From Acanthaster planci (taxonomy: Eukaryota > Echinodermata > Asteroidea > Valvatida > Acanthasteridae), in contig NW_019091495.1 in NCBI RefSeq assembly GCF_001949145.1, positions 1,271,844 through 1,290,819 on the forward strand: a stretch of 18,976 bases of DNA, read 5' to 3'. Under the pieces are notes generated by a model, which had not been told where the DNA came from, ran no database searches, and saw only the letters and a list, made by a program, of their open reading frames with translations. Positions 9,401 through 15,800 of this stretch are shown here, one piece after another. Positions within the stretch are counted from its first letter, which is position 1. The number at the start of each line of letters is the position of its first letter. A program made the position numbers and the translations under genes.

Positions 9401-10099
9401 AGATTTTTGTTGTTCCTTGAACCTTGGGTTTTAGCTAGTACTTGGGAACAGGGAGCTTTATTTGTAACATTGGGTTACCCAACCTGTCCAAATTGTCAAC
9501 TGGTTGTCCAAAAGACACTTAGGAAACTCTCTAGCAAAATTTAGCAACCACCTTCCCCACCCCCTGACCCTCAAGCACCCTGAATTCTAGATCAGTCCCT
9601 GAATGATCTCATTGCTTTACTCTGTGAACGTGTCTCCTTGTCTCCCTGTCTCGTTACTGTGTACTACAGGTGTGGATACCCCTGAGCTTCAAAGGCTTCA
9701 GAAGGACATTGAGTTGGTGTGGACCAACTTATCAGCATTCCTAGCATCCAGTACGCTCATGGTAGGTGCAGTATAGTTGGTTGTTCTCCTATGAACTTTG
9801 TGCAAATACTGCTTGACCACAGCTTTAATTTCTCTGTACTGACCGCTGTACTGTTTCAGCCTGCACCAGGTTCATTTGTCTTCAAGATGGCCATTTTGCG
9901 ACCTGAACCCACCAACACTGACCGAGCTTGTGGGGTGTGTCTCCTTAACGTCGACTCTCGCAGCAAGGCATTTGACCGTTCCAAAGACAGCCACAAGCTT
10001 GCCTATGGGGGTAGGCGGTACCATGCTACATGTGCCAACCTTTGGGTCAACATGGTAGATTCCATTCTACCAGCTCTCCCACTTAACAGATTGCTGTGA
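185..10099 (+). CDS. SYNRG: Gamma-synergin gene (SYNRG), 11 exons, 5'-partial
   Basis: Proposed join: 185-485, 753-975, 1357-1570, 2465-2614, 3704-3916, 6295-7713, 8340-8458, 8875-9055, 9247-9303, 9670-9761, 9860-10099. All junctions are AG/GT and the codon phases agree throughout, giving 1068 residues and a TGA stop. Gamma-synergin is a cytosolic partner of the clathrin adaptor AP-1 at the trans-Golgi network and endosomes. Its acidic-phenylalanine motifs bind the gamma-adaptin ear, and its EH domain binds NPF-type ligands (family knowledge). Seen here: an EH domain preceded by the conserved GVPVW, many DDFxDF-type motifs, DKYxVF repeats, and a C-terminus with EWQRC, DIELVW, CGVCLLNVDSRS and YHATCANLW, all as in vertebrate SYNRG. 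Human SYNRG is about 1300 residues, so the N-terminal part is missing upstream. Identity is firm; the first acceptor and one donor (3844 or 3916) are less certain. Confidence 0.93.
753..975 (+). CDS. SYNRG: SYNRG exon, EH domain
   Basis: The acceptor is at 751-752 (ttttaccaacag) and the donor GTAAAG at 976. The exon enters in phase 2 and leaves in phase 0. Its 74 residues look like an EH domain: helical segments around LPLLYHQVLEA, a SGLDKPVLGRIWEMAN core, then PGQLTRLELYIVLGLIALVQ. Core positions such as SGL, LG.IW..AN and G.L...E are those of the SYNRG EH domain. EH domains bind Asn-Pro-Phe peptides and are found in endocytic and sorting proteins. Confidence 0.95.
1357..1570 (+). CDS. SYNRG: SYNRG exon after the EH domain, with acidic-Phe motif EDDFAPF
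   Basis: The frame is closed by TAG at 1354, and the acceptor AG at 1355-1356 fits phase 0. The first residues, KGQQPSIEALHHF followed by PLPVLT, correspond in position and pattern to the vertebrate SYNRG segment after the EH domain. The exon carries EDDFAPFQEA, an acidic-phenylalanine motif of the kind that binds the AP-1 gamma ear. The donor GTAAGT at 1571 leaves phase 1. The rest is Ser/Pro/Gln-rich and probably disordered. Confidence 0.88.
1909..1970 (+). repeat. Degenerate tRNA-like (SINE head) fragment
   Basis: An A-box-like stretch (GGATAGCTCAGTTAA, about 1911-1925) is followed about 27 bases later by a B-box-like stretch (GGTTACAGACTTAAATC, about 1952-1968). The spacing fits a tRNA-derived SINE head. 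It is too degenerate to be a functional tRNA gene, and no body or tail was identified. Confidence 0.4.
1982..2410. mobile_element. MITE with 31-bp terminal inverted repeats and TTAA-like flanks
   Basis: The ends are inverted copies of one another. GGGCCGGCGACCATTTAGAC begins at 1982 and its reverse complement ends at 2410. Over 31 bp there is one mismatch, and weaker similarity continues inward to about 55-60 bp. The left flank is TTAT (1978-1981) and the right flank TTAA (2411-2414), consistent with a TTAA target duplication as in piggyBac-type elements, with one flank mutated. Inside there is a C-run and repeated GGCCTG/CAGGCC words but no transposase, so it is non-autonomous. The superfamily is inferred from the flanks only. 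Confidence 0.85.
2465..2614 (+). CDS. SYNRG: SYNRG exon, Ser-rich with EDFKNDEF
   Basis: The acceptor ctactttttacag ends at 2464 and the donor GTCTGT starts at 2615. It enters with two bases and leaves in phase 1. The product begins with a run of serines, then SQSDHDHSRSKPTFGSPL and TDEDFKNDEFSMDST. DEDF and NDEF add acidic-phenylalanine elements to the disordered AP-1-binding region. The donor is weak (GTCTGT), but it is the only one nearby that keeps the frame. Confidence 0.82.
2615..3703 (+). other. SYNRG intron, nothing recognised
   Basis: AT-rich intron sequence. The only structure noted is a small inverted repeat around 3164-3193 (AATGTGC ... GCACATT). The short minus-strand frames here resemble no known protein. 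Confidence 0.7.
3704..3916 (+). CDS. SYNRG: SYNRG exon, Ser/Pro-rich linker with two possible donors
   Basis: The acceptor ccaccactttgcag ends at 3703 and the frame enters with two bases (E-ENCYIFAGSPADSSS). The product is Ser-rich, then reads VWDANSIYDKLTCRSQESIS. Two donors both leave phase 1 and so both fit the next exon: TCAG/GTTTGT after 3844 and GCTG/GTGTTG after 3916. The longer form adds 24 residues (LSLSKECDASSNPLLPPPQ and so on) with linker-like composition. The long form is reported, but the 3844 donor is the better match to consensus. Confidence 0.7.
5108..5260 (+). repeat. tRNA-derived SINE-like element
   Basis: An internal pol III promoter is recognisable. The A-box-like TGGCTTAATAGTTAGTTA lies at 5123-5140, and the B box GGTTCAGATCC at 5167-5177 is one inserted base from the GGTTCGAnTCC type. 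The 26-base gap between them is normal for a tRNA. The anticodon region does not fold convincingly as a tRNA. The boundaries are approximate, since no target duplication was found. Confidence 0.6.
5968..6158. mobile_element. Short inverted-repeat element, MITE candidate
   Basis: GGGCGGAGATCT (5968-5979) and its exact reverse complement AGATCTCCGCCC (6147-6158) bracket 191 bp with no coding potential. Weaker matches continue inward (GGGGATG/CATCCCC). No clear target duplication is seen, because the right flank is a T-run. It could be a decayed MITE or a chance inverted repeat, though 12 exact GC-rich bases argue against chance. Confidence 0.5.
6295..7713 (+). CDS. SYNRG: SYNRG large exon, seven acidic-phenylalanine AP-1-binding motifs
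   Basis: The acceptor gttatgtttgacag ends at 6294 and the donor GTAAGT starts at 7714. It enters with two bases and leaves in phase 1, 473 codons. The product is acidic and probably disordered. It has seven motifs of the DFxDF class: DDFHDF (6321-6338), DDFGSF (6618-6635), EEFGDF (6684-6701), DDFDDF (6837-6854), DGFADF (7062-7079), NDFGDF (7236-7253) and DSFGDF (7635-7652). It also carries DKYAVFREL and DKYSVFKVLGG, which match the DKYxVF repeats of vertebrate SYNRG, and SASDLYGMEFDALG. In the mammalian protein such motifs bind the gamma-adaptin ear. Frames on other strands in this exon are shadows of it. Confidence 0.97.
7714..8339 (+). other. SYNRG intron, nothing recognised
   Basis: AT-rich intron bounded by GTAAGT and gtgaatttcag. 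No repeat or further exon was seen. Confidence 0.7.
8340..8458 (+). CDS. SYNRG: SYNRG exon before the C-terminal module
   Basis: The acceptor gtttgtgaatttcag ends at 8339 and the donor GTGAGT starts at 8459. Thirty-nine whole codons follow the split Asp codon, ending in phase 0. The product is Ser/Thr/Val-rich, then IGDRYAEVVGNID, which corresponds to the GDRY segment just ahead of the conserved C-terminal region in the family. Confidence 0.85.
8459..8874 (+). other. SYNRG intron, nothing recognised
   Basis: AT-rich sequence between donor GTGAGT and the acceptor ending tctgaatcag. No coding or repeat signal. Confidence 0.7.
8875..9055 (+). CDS. SYNRG: SYNRG C-terminal module, first exon (EWQRC helix)
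   Basis: The acceptor ends at 8874 and the donor GTGAGA starts at 9056; it enters in phase 0 and leaves in phase 1. The product includes HANEWQRCLEKCHEAVKKAN, then NIFNNISSSSVCNEV and EGAEYLTG. This is a strong match to the helical, highly conserved C-terminal part of vertebrate SYNRG (W-QRCLE..., NDIF, SSS.VC.EV, YL.G). The molecular function of this region is not well defined. Confidence 0.95.
9247..9303 (+). CDS. SYNRG: SYNRG C-terminal module, 57-bp exon
   Basis: The acceptor atttactttgcag ends at 9246 and the donor GTAAGT starts at 9304. The peptide AVIEIYRVACRILTSMNAM continues the helical module and matches the V.E.YRV..RI pattern of the family. It enters and leaves in the same phase. 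Confidence 0.93.
9304..9669 (+). other. SYNRG intron, nothing recognised
   Basis: Short intron between GTAAGT and gtgtactacag. It contains a C-rich stretch around 9550-9570 and nothing else notable. Confidence 0.7.
9670..9761 (+). CDS. SYNRG: SYNRG C-terminal module exon (DIELVW)
   Basis: The acceptor actgtgtactacag ends at 9669 and the donor GTAGGT starts at 9762, leaving phase 0. The product is VDTPELQRLQKDIELVWTNL, then SAFLASSTLM. The family has L..L..DID.VW.NL.AF.....L here, so the frame and splice choice are well supported. Confidence 0.94.
9860..10099 (+). CDS. SYNRG: SYNRG terminal exon, Cys/His-containing C-terminus
   Basis: The acceptor tactgtttcag ends at 9859 and the TGA stop is at 10097-10099. 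The product has 79 residues: MAILRPEPTNTDRACGVCLL, NVDSRSKAF, KLAYGGRRYHATCANLWVN, then a short tail ending LNRLL. CGVC plus YHATC spaced about 40 residues apart is highly conserved in the family and looks like a possible metal-binding arrangement; that is inference. Confidence 0.97.
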   Translation, partial: PAPGSFVFKMAILRPEPTNTDRACGVCLLNVDSRSKAFDRSKDSHKLAYGGRRYHATCANLWVNMVDSILPALPLNRLL

Positions 10100-11585
10100 G
10101 GATTCAACCATTCTGCAACAAAAGGGAGGTTTGTCAAGGTAATTAATTTTGTTACTTGCCAATATTACCAAATGTGATATGAAATTTAAGGATTTTCTCA
10201 ACGCAGTTCCTGCAGTGTTCATGTTTCAACCTTCAGTTTACTTGTAACTCGCTTCTGCCATCAAATTGGGTTGGTCTACAAATTAAAAATCATATTAGAA
10301 TTAAAAATCAGTTCCTTTTGAGTGGCTCAGGTTTTGCGTCAACTATTTTTCATTTGAGTTTTGTCAGTCATAAAGAAGCACATTGGTCTCTTGAAGTCGT
10401 TATACACATGTGTTTCTCTTATATGATTTACTCATACTTTTACCTTTTCATAAAATGCACCTGTTGTGTTGAACTTTTTGGAAAAATGCGTACTTGGGAA
10501 ATTTTCATGAGTCGAATGCTTCAGATTTTTGGTTAAAAAAGTCCTTCTTGCTCCTATTTAAAGGAAGCTTTTATTTTCACAAGGGGGCTTTGATTTTATT
10601 GTATAGAATAATACAACCTAGAAATCAACACATGAATCAGTTAATTAATTCACTGTTAGCTGTTGTCCCTCCTTCGCTTAACAAATCTTAAGATTTTCTG
10701 AAGATTTTTAGATAAGAGGGTTGTTCACAGGTCACTATTGCAGGCACAAAGTTCATTTTATTATATTGATATAATGTTGGATGAAAGTTCACACAATACC
10801 ACTCCAAAATCAATATTGCCAGTAATCACATTATGTAATAAGATATTTAACAGTACCCTATGGCATGCAGTTTTTATGTACCAGAGGCTGTGTAATAATT
10901 TATTACTGCTATTATTTAGGGCACGCATTTTAATTTTCGATGAAAACAAATGTGAAATCATTGTGAAGATGAGGGTTGGTTTGGGTTTAAAGCAGACCTG
11001 ATGACCAGATGAATTTCTTATCAGTTTTTGGTTAAGAAAGTGTCTGGTGTTGATTTTCATTTTGATCTTCAACCCCTGTTGAGCCTCAACCAAAGTTATT
11101 CTCTGTTAGTATTATGTAATCACTTAGTTAATTCTCCCATAATATCAGACCAAAGGTATATACCAAGTTAGAAATTTACATATACGTGTAGTGTGATTTG
11201 GCTACCAAAACTAGAAGCCATAACTCTCATGGACAGGTGATGTGTTTGACCAGTAGTATGTCATGACTTGCCACGCGCTTTGGGCTTTGTGTGAGTGCAG
11301 TGCCACAGCAGTAATGACATCTCCTTGGATTAGTCAATATATAACTAGACCTCAGACAGCGAGTTGTAAGGTTTAATTCTTTCCACTTTTTTTGTAATAG
11401 CTTGAATTGAAATGAGCAATGGAGCTCTTTGTTTTGATGTAAGATTCTTTGGATGGCTTCTTTGTCAGCTTGTGACACTTGTTGTTAGGTTTGTCTCATA
11501 AAATGAGATTTGCTTCACTCGGCACAGTCTGCAATATATAGGGAGGTAAATAAAAAAAGGAGGATGCGTAAGAGCCCTGTCCACT

Positions 11586-11651
11586 AAGGATGGCCCCCTG
11601 TAATGGCAGAATTACTCCAAGGATGGCCCCCTGTAATGGCAGAATTACTCC
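11586..11651. repeat. 33-bp perfect tandem duplication
   Basis: Two identical 33-bp units follow directly: AAGGATGGCCCCCTGTAATG plus 13 more bases, at 11586-11618 and 11619-11651. A partial third unit (AAG) follows. The lack of divergence suggests a recent event. Confidence 0.92.
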
Positions 11652-12041
11652 AAGTATTCTATTAAATTACATGTATTAGCACTTGAGTTTGTTTTATTCT
11701 TCTAAATAATAACTATAATAACTATTTGTACCATAGATCAAGGACCCTTTCTCTATGTTGGCCAGTGATTATGTGCCAAGATATGTCTCAGTTGAGGGAT
11801 CTATATAAGTATAAACTATTCAAAACTTTGTAACCAATCACTTATTGTAACAGTGTCTGTAAGTTGTCATTGAGTATTGTTCCTGGTATTGTATGGTGTT
11901 TTCCATGTACTTGTATGTCTTTTGATGTGAGTGGCTTTGCTGATCTGCTGTCCTGACTTACAGTGAAATAATTGTGCTTAATACACGTAAAAAGCTGCTT
12001 TTTTCCGGCAGAGATTTTGATGAGGTAAAGAGGTAGACAAG

Positions 12042-12174
12042 AGGCCTCTGTACTGATGAAGTCACACTTTACTTGACATACATACTTTCCTCTGGAGCCA
12101 ATGGGGGCACACAGTCCACTGAATACCATAGGAAAGTATATACACAAAATATTGTGTCATCAGTACGGAGGCCT
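12042..12174. repeat. 133-bp hairpin-forming inverted repeat
   Basis: The left arm starts AGGCCTCTGTACTGATGA (12042) and the reverse complement of the right end (12174) reads AGGCCTCCGTACTGATGA. Similarity continues inward through ATACTTTCCTCTGG/ATACTTTCCTATGG, so about 58-60 bases pair at roughly 75%, with a short loop near 12108. It may be a small fold-back MITE, or a structured element in the SYNRG 3' UTR. No target duplication is evident. Confidence 0.75.
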
Positions 12175-12329
12175 ACTATGGCCATCTATTTGGTACTATA
12201 TGTTTTCTGTGCAATAGTAGATGCGATGTGTATATAATGGTATGCTTCACCAGATGGAGACAGTACTCACTATGTTGTACATTGTATTATAGCTGAGATT
12301 GTGTAAACATCTATGCCAAATTGTGACAG

Positions 12330-12335
12330 AATAAA
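12330..12335 (+). terminator. SYNRG: Candidate SYNRG polyadenylation signal
   Basis: An AATAAA hexamer is followed about 70-85 bases later by a T/GT-rich stretch (ttgattgttttttgc, near 12405-12420). It is the last such signal before the NTAN1 start. Another AATAAA at 11549 is an alternative. Confidence 0.35.
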
Positions 12336-12689
12336 AAGTAATAGTTGACCATTATTGGAAACAACACAATGTCTTTGTAGCTGGACATTTGGTCGTGATG
12401 AATTTGATTGTTTTTTGCTAACACAGGCCCCTCTCCCAGATATTCCAGCCCCCTCCAAAAAAAAAAAAGTGAAAAAGGGTGTCTTGGCGTGGGTTTAGCC
12501 CTGGTTCTAGGGGTAGTTTGGGTTGTTAATACAAAGTATAAAAATCCTCTACATTCGTTTTCCCTTTGGCTCGCCTGTCCCGAAAAAAGAATGACCGCCA
12601 ATAAATTTTGGTCGTGGTCCACACCAAGCAGCTTCACGGCAGACGACAACCTATTTGCTATGCTGATTATGTGATACGGAACTGATTGA

Positions 12690-12793
12690 TAGATCAACAG
12701 AGGGCGCTCTGAATGTAAACTTTACTGGTGGATATGAGGTCTGGGCGCGTATACATGTAGACTGTATTAGACGGCTTTAATTCCGCTTTCAAA
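12690..12793 (+). promoter_or_regulatory. NTAN1: Probable NTAN1 promoter/5' UTR region
   Basis: The sequence becomes richer in CpG just ahead of the proposed NTAN1 start. It includes AGAGGGCGCTCT (about 12700-12711), GGGCGCG (about 12742) and ACGGC. No TATA box at a suitable distance is seen. The call rests on position and composition only. Confidence 0.35.
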
Positions 12794-12880
12794 ATGCCGC
12801 TTAATTACTGTGACGGTTCTCGTCTTTGCGCCCAATGTAGAGTTGAAGATTTAGAGGAGGTTATCTACTTAAAGTATGGA
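12794..12880 (+). CDS. NTAN1: Probable NTAN1 first exon
   Basis: The ATG at 12794 (context tcaaaATGc) opens a 29-codon frame beginning MPLNYCDGSRLCAQCRVEDL and running to a strong donor, GTGAGT at 12881, phase 0. Human NTAN1 also begins MPL, and its first exon is short. The rest of the similarity is weak, so the assignment rests on position, the MPL start, CpG-enriched context and the good donor. The next exon upstream of 15733 was not found. Confidence 0.5.
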
Positions 12881-15800
12881 GTGAGTATAAAACCGTTTGG
12901 ATTTCAAACCCTCGCTGGTACATGTATTCTGAGTAACAATTCCTGCCATTGACTGACCATTGCCACAGCACAGTCCGAGTCTCACCTGCCAGTGATACTA
13001 AGTCACAACTCCGTCTAACCCCACTAGTGTGGCACGGACTCTCACTCCCGATCCATCTTTAATCCTTAAGGATGGATCGGGAGTCGAGTGAGAGTCTGTG
13101 CCACACTAGTGGGGCTACACTCCTCCCCTCCTTCCTCCATGGTCATACTCTGTGTGATCATGGAGGTAGGAAAAGACCTCCACGGTGTGACTTAGAGAAG
13201 ATAATGGCGTCGTAATGCTATTGGTGCACTGAATTAATTGAAGCCCCATTGAAGACAATGTGAAATTGACCACGTTTGCAGCCCCGGTGCAGGCAGCCGA
13301 AGTCCCTCTGGCCTCTCAGATAAAAACAAAGTGTTCTGGGGTCATTCAGCTCTCGATTGATTTACAATTTTTAGTAGATTAACCAATGAAATTTTTAATT
13401 ATCCGCCCAAAACAAACTCACCTCCCAAAAAGTGAGTGTTCCCAAGTCTGTCAGCGGCCATTTTTCAAATGACATCCCTCCACCTTTTCAGGCTCTTGGG
13501 ACAATTTTTCAGTGGCATTTTTCAATGCTTTGCCCTGGGATGGGAGTCCTTGAATCTAGGGAGTTCATTCTGGGCCAGTCTTTCACAATCCCACAAATTC
13601 TTGGGCCACACAATCTCTTCTTTTTCACATAAACTGTAGGGATACTTTTTGAGCACCTCGGCCTGCCGAAGAATTTCCCTTGAATTGGGCATTGCACCCC
13701 TATGGGGTTTTGGAATCAAATTTTTGTGGTGAAATGGTTCACAGATGAAAGAAAGCTATGAAATCAAATTTTCCCCTGTCAGCAAACCTGCTTAATTGTA
13801 CCTCCTAAAGAGCGGGATAACAAAGTTTCAGAGCATGAGATGGAGTATTTTTGAAAAAAATGAGATTTTGCTTATCAATGTCTTGCTTCTGCCCATTGAC
13901 TGTTGCTCCGTTCATGCCGTTTGTGTTTACCAGACTGCACATTCATCAAACCCACCAATGACCAAGCTTGTTCCACATCTTGGCTCGACCATTTTCATGG
14001 CGGGGATAACATCTTGTATTATTTTCATTGTGGGACCATCCTGGCTGCTGCCATGACCTGCAAACACACATCGGGCGAGGCACGCAACATGTGCTGCGCC
14101 ATGTATGATGTTATCCCCCGCCATCGAAAATGGTTGAGCCAAGATGCAAAGCAAGCACCATAATTGGTGGGCTTGACACATGAACAGTCTGATAAACATG
14201 AATGGCATGAACAGAGCGACAGTCAACGGGTGGAAGCGAGAAATTGGTGAGTAAAAATCTCATTTTTTTTTCAAAAATACTCAGTCTCATGCTATGAAAC
14301 TTTGTTATCCCGGGTTTTAGGAGGTATAGATTAAGCAGGTTTGTTGACAGGGGAAAATTTGATTTAATTGCTTTCTGACATCTGTGAACCATTTCACCAT
14401 AAATATTCAATTCCAAAACCCCATAGCATTACAATGTTATGTAAACCTTGTCTTCTCAAGTCACATGGAGTATGACGGAGTAGTGACTTAGAGTTCTTGA
14501 AATATGTCAGGTGAGGCTGTGCTGTGGGAATGGTCAATAGACAGAGAGCTGAGTTCAAGTACCTGTTGTAAATAGGCTTGTGGAGAGTTACCAGTTGGCA
14601 GACCTGTGTTGGAAAACTGTAGGAGCCTAGGTCCTACACAAGAAAAGTATGGGGAAGAGTTCTATATGTGGACATCGCTAACATCCAGTGCAGCAAACCA
14701 TGAGACTGGTTTGAAAAATTCTAGGGCCTAGGCTTAAGTGTTTGCTAAGTAAATAAATGCATTAATATTCTGGTAAATTCGACTTTTAGGACATCACTTT
14801 TTGATGGCTAGTAAACCACTGCTAGAGAAAATGAGTGATATCTACACTCCTATCAAAGTACACTTATGTCTTATTTTTATTAAATCATCAGAAATGACCA
14901 TAAGACATATACCCAGCAAGATATGGGATGGAGGGGTATCCCCCTACATGTCCAATTCCTATATACTCCCTAGAGTATTGTTACCTGACACATCCTCCTA
15001 GATGTCTGTATAAAAGAATTCCTGAAATTCTGATCAAACAATGACCTACACAGAGGTGTGAGGGCTGCTCTTCATCCATACATGTATCTTGCTTCACACA
15101 TGTACATGTGTTAGGACATCAGTAATGCATGTCAGGTAGGCCTATAAAAAACTACAATGGCTGCACCATGTTGGCACAGCAAATAAAAAACTACATTGTG
15201 ATTAGTGTAAGTAACTTGGACTCTATGATAAAAGACACTTCATTTAGTCGAAATTGCTAGGACTAAAATGAAGTCTGGTACAAATCTGACAGTAATTGCA
15301 TTCTTTTCAATTCCAATGGCATATTACTTCTGCAGACTAGTTACTAATTTACACTGTCTGATTACAATCAGTAGGATTCCAGTAAGTTGCTTAGAAGTCA
15401 GCCAGTGCGTAGCTGTCTCCCACCAAGCTTGCTTTATGTTGACCAGAGAGAATTGGCTGTGACCACGGTGCATGATGGTGAGGCTAGATGAATATTCAAA
15501 AGTCAAAATGCTTTGTCCTTTTTTGGTAAACTTAATTCCAAATGAGATGCATTTTTTTAGCCAAGAAACGTAATGGATAAAAATGTTCAGTTTTTTCCCG
15601 TAGGCAAATGTTACAGTAATCATTCTATTCATGTGTTACAAAAGATTCATCTAAGAAACTGCCCCACATGTGATCTCTTTGGTTGCATTCATTTTCATGT
15701 GTTTGCATATTGTTTTTTTGTTTTTTTTCCAGATGTGATAAACACACTTGGTTCTGATGATGCAACAACGTGTCATATAGCTGTCTTGAGACACTCAGGT

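Larger units (their letters stand above)
10100..12793 (+). other. SYNRG 3' UTR and SYNRG-NTAN1 intergenic region
   Basis: This is AT-rich and non-coding. Small open frames on both strands match nothing I know. It contains two AATAAA hexamers (11549-11554 and 12330-12335), a 33-bp tandem duplication (11586-11651), a 133-bp hairpin (12042-12174), an A-run at about 12457-12468, and GC-richer sequence from about 12690, presumably the NTAN1 promoter side. The boundary between UTR and spacer cannot be fixed from sequence alone. Confidence 0.6.
12917..14563. repeat. Large fold-back (long inverted repeat) in NTAN1 intron 1
   Basis: Inner arms: 13701-14003 and 14105-14425 are reverse complements at roughly 80% over 300 bp (for example GGGATAACAAAGTTTCA against TGAAACTTTGTTATCCCGG; ATGGTGAAATGGTTCACAGATG-type ends), separated by about 100 bases. 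Outer arms: about 12917-13018 pairs with about 14471-14563 (ACCATTGCCACAGCACAG against CTGTGCTGTGGGAATGGT). The left arm has two insertions not present in the right arm. No transposase is seen. It is either a fold-back transposon or two copies of one repeat inserted head to head. Confidence 0.85.

Noticed and set aside
11227-11478. Minus-strand frame of 83 codons beginning MSQADKEAIQRILHQNKELH
   Set aside because: It looks mildly protein-like but matches no family I know, has no supporting promoter or splice signals, and lies in the AT-rich SYNRG 3' region.
12408-12674. 88-codon frame just upstream of NTAN1
   Set aside because: It runs through an A-run, lacks conserved motifs and has an overlapping minus-strand open frame. 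More likely spacer sequence.
13796-14416. Several open frames of 86-101 codons on both strands
   Set aside because: They lie in the fold-back arms, so the same sequence appears open on opposite strands; no domain was recognised.
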